NCBI GenBank assembly: GCA_021613375.1
Contig: CM038714.1
Span: 42,543,123 to 42,607,122 of the forward strand
Length of the DNA stretch: 64,000 nt
Direction: 5' to 3'
DNA from: Megaleporinus macrocephalus
Lineage: Eukaryota; Chordata; Actinopteri; Characiformes; Anostomidae
Of this stretch, positions 61,101-64,000 are shown piece by piece (within the stretch, counting starts at the first letter, position 1; each line of letters begins with the position of its first letter). The position numbers and the translations under genes are program-made. A model generated the notes under the pieces. It saw only the letters and a program-made list of their open reading frames with translations, was not told the DNA's origin and searched no databases.

Positions 61101-63111
61101 GTATGATAATTAATGTTCAGATTCTGAAATGCTGTGGCTACTGCTATATCATGAATCATAGTCAGTCAGTCAGTCAGTCAGTCAGTCAGTCAGTCCATGA
61201 GAGAGTAAGTAAGTGAGCACTTAATAATCTAATAACTGTGGTTCATCCAAAAACTAATCTGATCCACATGTTTATATACACATGAGTGGTAAGATGATGA
61301 GAAAATCTTTACCTATATAGTAGGTAATCAGATTTCTGCCTTGTAACCAGCATATAAACTCACAGAAGGAGATATCCATCCAGGAGATATTGAATTTAAT
61401 AGTAACCTTTCTGGGCCTTCATTCAATCTAACAATCAGAGAATGCTGCTTGAATGGCCTAGTGAATAATAATACAACTGCAGTAGTTCAATTCTTATTGG
61501 ATAATTGTTTTTTTTAGTATAATAGTATAATTATGAACAGAATGTGAAGAAATAGCTTTTAATGGTGTGTCAAAGGCGTGCTCATAATACAACTTTATAC
61601 GTCAAGAGCTGATAGTGATTCACTGTACCATCAAGTCGCATCAGTCCAGCTTGACAGGATGAAGAAGTAGCACCGCCCTATCAGTGTTTTGTAATCTCTT
61701 GTCAATCATGTTGAAGGCCCTGCTCTCAGACAGGTAGCCAATGAAATGATCAGTAAATACACACAAAGAATTTGTAGATTTGTGTTGTCGTTACTAAGTT
61801 TCTATGTGAAACTACGTTGAATGATCTTGTGTATGTACTGAAATATGCAGAGAGAGTTGATACGGAGTTCTACTGTGTAACTACAACTACAAATACTGAT
61901 TATGAATATGTTTTTAATGGAAATGTAAAATATTAAAGTGATTATTAAATTGTGTCTGTTCTTTTCCCGCAGTTACCGTCTTGCCCCCGAGCACAGGTTT
62001 CCTGCCCACCTGGATGACTGTGAAGATGCCACCGTTCACTTCCTCTCTGTGGCGGAGGCTGAGTTTGGGGTTGACCCTACCAGGGTGGTACTTGGTGGAG
62101 ACAGTGCTGGAGGAAATCTGACGGCCGCTCTCAGTCAGAGGCTGACCAGAAAACATGCTGGACGTCTGCCCTCTCCACTTGCACTCGTCCTCATCTACCC
62201 CGCCCTGCAAATGGCAGATTTCAACTTACCGTCCTACCAGCAGAACCAGGCAGTACCTCTATTGTTCCGAGACAAAACTGTCTACTGTTACCTACAGTAC
62301 CTCAGCGGAGATGTATCTGTGTGCCAGGACGTTCTAGCTGGCAGACACGTTCCAGCCGAGCTAAAGCTGCATTACAAGAAGTGGCTTGACCCGGCTAATC
62401 TACCACCCGAGTTCAGAAAGAGAAGTGACCACAAGACAAAGGTTATCTATTTACACAGTGTTATGTATTTTAGTGAAATGTTGATGGATTTATAATTAAT
62501 AAATAAATACGTATTTTCATATGATCATACTTCTACTACAAGCCACAATTCAAAAATTTGGTGTTGTTTCTGAATTTCTGTAATAACTTGATTGAAATAC
62601 ATTAAGATAGATAGGTGCAGTGTAGATAAATAAATCTAAGATGTTCTATTACAGTTCTGTAACTTAAATACTTTCAGGTGTACAACTTAACTTCTATTTT
62701 CTATTTTATAAATCAGGTAGATACTGTAACATAAGAACTTATAGAAGCTGAGGTTCTTTAACTTCTGTTTGAGTCATTACTACAATCTGCTAAAAGCAGG
62801 TGAACCACGATGGTGAGGTATACCACATCATCAAAGACGCACTGCAGCCAGAGTTCTCTCCTTTGTTGGCCGAGGATGATGTTCTTCGCCTCACACCTCC
62901 CACCTTCATCCTGACCTGTGAGTATGACGTGCTGAGGGATGATGGGATCCTGTTCCAGAAGAGACTGAAGGACCTCGGAGTGGACGTCACCTGGCATCAC
63001 ATACCTGACGGCTTCCATGGCATTTTTAACTTTTTCAGCAAGAGGCAGCTGTACTTTCCTGCTGGAGAGAGAGCCATGGAGCACGTTTTGAACTATATAA
63101 AAGCACTATGA
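50124..63111 (+). CDS. aadacl4: aadacl4-like alpha/beta-hydrolase, tandem copy B, five exons
   Basis: Joined exons 50124-50300, 59761-59983, 60075-60138, 61973-62441 and 62800-63111 total 1245 nt, or 414 residues plus stop. Exon lengths match copy A except the last, which lacks two codons. The protein is clearly a close paralogue of copy A and keeps HGGGW (124-128), GDSAGG (Ser199), Asp354 and His384, so it should be catalytically competent. The predicted role is that of copy A: an ER-membrane serine hydrolase/esterase of the AADAC family, substrate unknown. Intron 1 is about 9.5 kb and full of inserted repeats; intron 3 holds a hAT-like insertion that copy A lacks. The exon-4 donor is poor (AAG then GTTATC), which may affect splicing. 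A good TATA box sits upstream of exon 1. Possible polyadenylation signal at 63874-63879. Confidence 0.86.
51195..51262. mobile_element. Abundant teleost repeat with GGCGTTTAGCAGAC motif
   Basis: ACATTTACATTTACGGCGTT followed by TAGCAGACACTCTTATCC and AGAGTGACTTACATAAGTG is a short sequence repeated throughout many teleost genomes. The class is uncertain to me. It directly precedes the 68-bp minisatellite. Confidence 0.6.
51400..52560. repeat. Minisatellite, 68-bp unit, about 17 copies
   Basis: The unit contains GTGCAATACCTAGCAAGACT, GGAACACCTACAGAGAAGAG and AATAAATACAAGACTACATA then CAGTATAA. Units differ at few sites (for example GAACACCT or GAATACAT; CAGTATAA or CAGTAGAA), which should allow fine unit typing. 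It lies in intron 1 of aadacl4 copy B. There are no unique spacers, so it is not a CRISPR array. Confidence 0.95.
52738..53069 (+). mobile_element. Probable solo LTR
   Basis: It starts TGTCACGGTTATGTCGTG, ends TGCCTGCTACA, and has a polyadenylation-type AATAAAAACCTGCAC near the 3' end, all as in fish Gypsy-like LTRs. No internal retroviral coding region flanks it. Target duplication is not clear (CAGCC against GTGCC). Confidence 0.55.
53912..53955. repeat. (AT)n followed by (GA)n
   Basis: About 13 AT units followed by 8 GA units in intron 1 of copy B. Confidence 0.9.
54480..55760 (+). repeat. Upstream module U, copy 3
   Basis: Homologous to 31748-32980 and 36600-38700. It lies in intron 1 of aadacl4 copy B, just before the Tc1-like element and the decayed exon-1 copy, so the order matches that in copy A. 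Confidence 0.65.
55912..57288 (+). mobile_element. Tc1-like element with broken transposase
   Basis: The left end CAGTTGTGGCCAAAGTTTTG follows a TA. An internal terminal-repeat segment (GGTTTTCACAAAGTTTGCTG at 55949 onwards) recurs inverted at 57260-57287, but the outer 35 or so bases of the right terminus are missing. Frames at 56270-56452 (HQKGFTGKDITDCKIKPQ) and 56504-56902 (VRRRLLEDSLVSRRAAKKPL, VWGIRNS) encode Tc1 transposase, split by stops and frameshifts. It lies in intron 1 of aadacl4 copy B and is absent from the same place in copy A. Confidence 0.85.
57345..57720 (+). pseudogene. Decayed aadacl4 promoter and exon 1 copy
   Basis: Promoter-like sequence with a TATA-like TATAAG (57450-57455) is followed at 57520-57690 by an exon-1 homologue. 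The start codon is ATA instead of ATG (57520-57522), a one-base deletion shifts the frame soon after, and about 15 bases spanning the exon end and the GTAAGT donor are missing. It cannot act as a normal first exon. Downstream homology with the intron-1 start of the intact copies continues to about 58110. Confidence 0.8.
58120..58176. repeat. (AT)n microsatellite
   Basis: About 28 AT units in intron 1 of aadacl4 copy B. Confidence 0.95.
58175..58470 (+). repeat. Duplicated intron-1 segment before aadacl4 exon 2 (copy B)
   Basis: This is the counterpart of 39510-39815. After it copy B has about 1.2 kb of AT-rich sequence with no recognised feature, whereas copy A has a SINE-like insertion. Confidence 0.8.
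58471..59690. other. AT-rich intron sequence unique to copy B
   Basis: Relative to copy A, about 1.2 kb is present here between the shared segment (58175-58470) and exon 2. I recognise no element or exon in it. Confidence 0.5.
59761..59983 (+). CDS. aadacl4: aadacl4 copy B exon 2
   Basis: It starts after TTTTCAG with GRILERLGLCSE and ends LHGGGWMFGSI, with donor GTAAGG. It has the same length and phase as copy A. Substitutions against copy A include F to L just before the HGGGW motif and V to M just after it. Confidence 0.93.
60075..60138 (+). CDS. aadacl4: aadacl4 copy B exon 3
   Basis: The 64-nt exon encodes DLYDNNCRHIAKETD and TTVVSVG between acceptor TGTAG and donor GTAAGT. It differs from copy A at several positions in its first half. 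Confidence 0.9.
60183..60960 (-). mobile_element. hAT-like transposase 5' fragment with BED-type zinc finger
   Basis: The minus-strand frame contains MAATLVPKPNATSAVWEHFG and EEPANLDQAICKNWARKV, followed in another frame by ANTSNLRSHLATHRP. This is the layout of a BED zinc finger in hAT/ZBED-type transposases. The second expected Cys of the CxxC is Trp, and frameshifts follow, so it is inactive. It sits in intron 3 of aadacl4 copy B; copy A has no counterpart. Confidence 0.7.
61161..61194. repeat. (CAGT)n microsatellite
   Basis: Eight to nine tetranucleotide units directly visible in intron 3 of copy B. Confidence 0.95.
61973..62441 (+). CDS. aadacl4: aadacl4 copy B exon 4 (nucleophile exon)
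   Basis: The 469-nt exon starts after CCCGCAG and encodes YRLAPEHRFP through GGDSAGG and the LPSYQQNQ segment. The 3' end reads AAG then GTTATC. A short deletion relative to copy A has removed the GTGGGT donor context, leaving a GT with poor +3 to +6 bases. Confidence 0.9.
62800..63111 (+). CDS. aadacl4: aadacl4 copy B exon 5 (terminal)
   Basis: It follows acceptor AAAGCAG and encodes 103 residues from VNHDGEVYHI to YIKAL and TGA. The acid (EYDVLRDDG) and histidine (DGFHGIFNFF) regions are intact. Confidence 0.93.
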   Translation: MNHDGEVYHIIKDALQPEFSPLLAEDDVLRLTPPTFILTCEYDVLRDDGILFQKRLKDLGVDVTWHHIPDGFHGIFNFFSKRQLYFPAGERAMEHVLNYIKAL

Positions 63112-63399
63112 AGCCGAGTACACAGACTCACTTCTCCTAAATGTATGTTAGTAGGGCGTTATTAGACAAATGTAGCTAACAAGTATGTACACCATAACTG
63201 AACCATCACACCCAGTAGATTTGTTAAGTACTGTCAAATAGATTTGCTTATGTGGTTTCTGACATACATGAAACATGACATACAGTATTTGATTTATTTT
63301 CATTTCCAGTCTAGTCTGACACACAAGGTTTTTTTTTGTTCAGAAAAAAAAAAAAACTGAAGATGTAACAGAAAATTACAGAAAGGGCCTTAACAATTG

Positions 63400-63471
<72 letters not shown>

Positions 63472-63895
63472 TGATTTTGCGGTCTGGACACCAGCACCTT
63501 CTCTGTTTGATTTGTAAATGTTATTTTTTCACATATATTTCCTTTTCTCAGTAACTGCTACACATCCTTTCAAACCCATAGCTCTCGCTCCTGAAAAATT
63601 AATTACATGTAGGGGAGCTGTGACACTATATTAGCAACATTAGAAGGTGCTGCTTGAAAGTGGAATACTAGTTCTGTGCTGCTAATGAGAGCACAGATTT
63701 GCCATTTTCCACATTCTGAAGTGAAAAGTTTACCTCTTTTGTAATTATTGGAGGTAACTGGAGGTAACTTGTCACACTGACTTTGTGGCATATAAAATCT
63801 ATTATCATTTTAAATGTTGTGTTCAAATGCTTAAAATGTTTTATATGATGGACATATTTTAAATGAGTGCACAAATAAAATAGAAACAATAAATC
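63112..63895 (+). other. aadacl4: aadacl4 copy B 3' flank / probable 3' UTR
   Basis: After the stop codon there is homology to the copy A 3' flank at both ends (63112-63190 and about 63770-63870), interrupted by a long (AT)n tract. AATAAA is present at 63874-63879. The true transcript end is not known. Confidence 0.4.
63401..63470. repeat. (AT)n microsatellite
   Basis: About 34 AT units in the 3' flank of aadacl4 copy B. Confidence 0.97.
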
Positions 63896-64000
63896 CCATT
63901 AATACAAGAAAAAGTACAAAAAATGCATCTAGTTATTATGAGAAAAACTAAATCTTCGTTTATATTTGGCCAAAATCAGTGAAAACTTTGTGTCACAAAA

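Overview
The window is nuclear DNA of a ray-finned fish, most likely a teleost. It is AT-rich, has intron-split genes with GT-AG junctions, and is packed with Tc1-like, hAT-like, LINE and miniature elements plus long (AT)n tracts typical of fish genomes. I could not identify the species. No prokaryotic, organellar or viral gene was seen.

Three protein-coding genes can be supported. On the minus strand, six exons between 8690 and 23616 join into a 302-residue reading frame that I recognise as DHRS3, a membrane-bound short-chain dehydrogenase/reductase that reduces retinaldehyde to retinol. On the plus strand lie two tandem copies of an AADACL4-like alpha/beta-hydrolase (arylacetamide deacetylase / hormone-sensitive-lipase-like family). 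Copy A has exons between 34058 and 42855 (416 residues) and copy B between 50124 and 63111 (414 residues). Both keep the oxyanion-hole HGGGW motif, the GDSAGG nucleophile elbow, and the Asp and His of the triad. The divergent order DHRS3 / AADACL4 is, from memory, also the order on human 1p36, so this is conserved synteny.

Layout. 1-8300: flank made of transposon remnants (Tc1-like at about 400-640, a Tc1-related piece at 2090-2845, a 1.2 kb hAT-like element with an 8-bp target duplication and a nested inverted-repeat element, a MITE at 6055-6301, a tRNA-like/SINE-like repeat, a LINE tail). 8316-24000: dhrs3 with a 9.7 kb first intron that holds several GC-richer, repeat-poor blocks that look like candidate regulatory elements. 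24-34 kb: the divergent intergenic region, with locally duplicated blocks at 25.5-28.6 kb and 30.1-31.7 kb. 33.85-43.3 kb: aadacl4 copy A. 43.4-49.9 kb: Tc1-like remnants and an 87-bp minisatellite. 49.95-63.9 kb: aadacl4 copy B, whose intron 1 contains a 68-bp minisatellite, a probable solo LTR and a Tc1-like element, and whose intron 3 contains a hAT-like insertion.

The most informative observation is the internal structure of the aadacl4 duplication. Each copy has one intact promoter plus exon 1 far upstream, and a second, decayed promoter/exon-1 copy close to exons 2-5. An upstream module also recurs three times. The ancestral unit therefore probably had a duplicated first exon before the whole gene duplicated. 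I found nothing that I would call a wholly new biological system.
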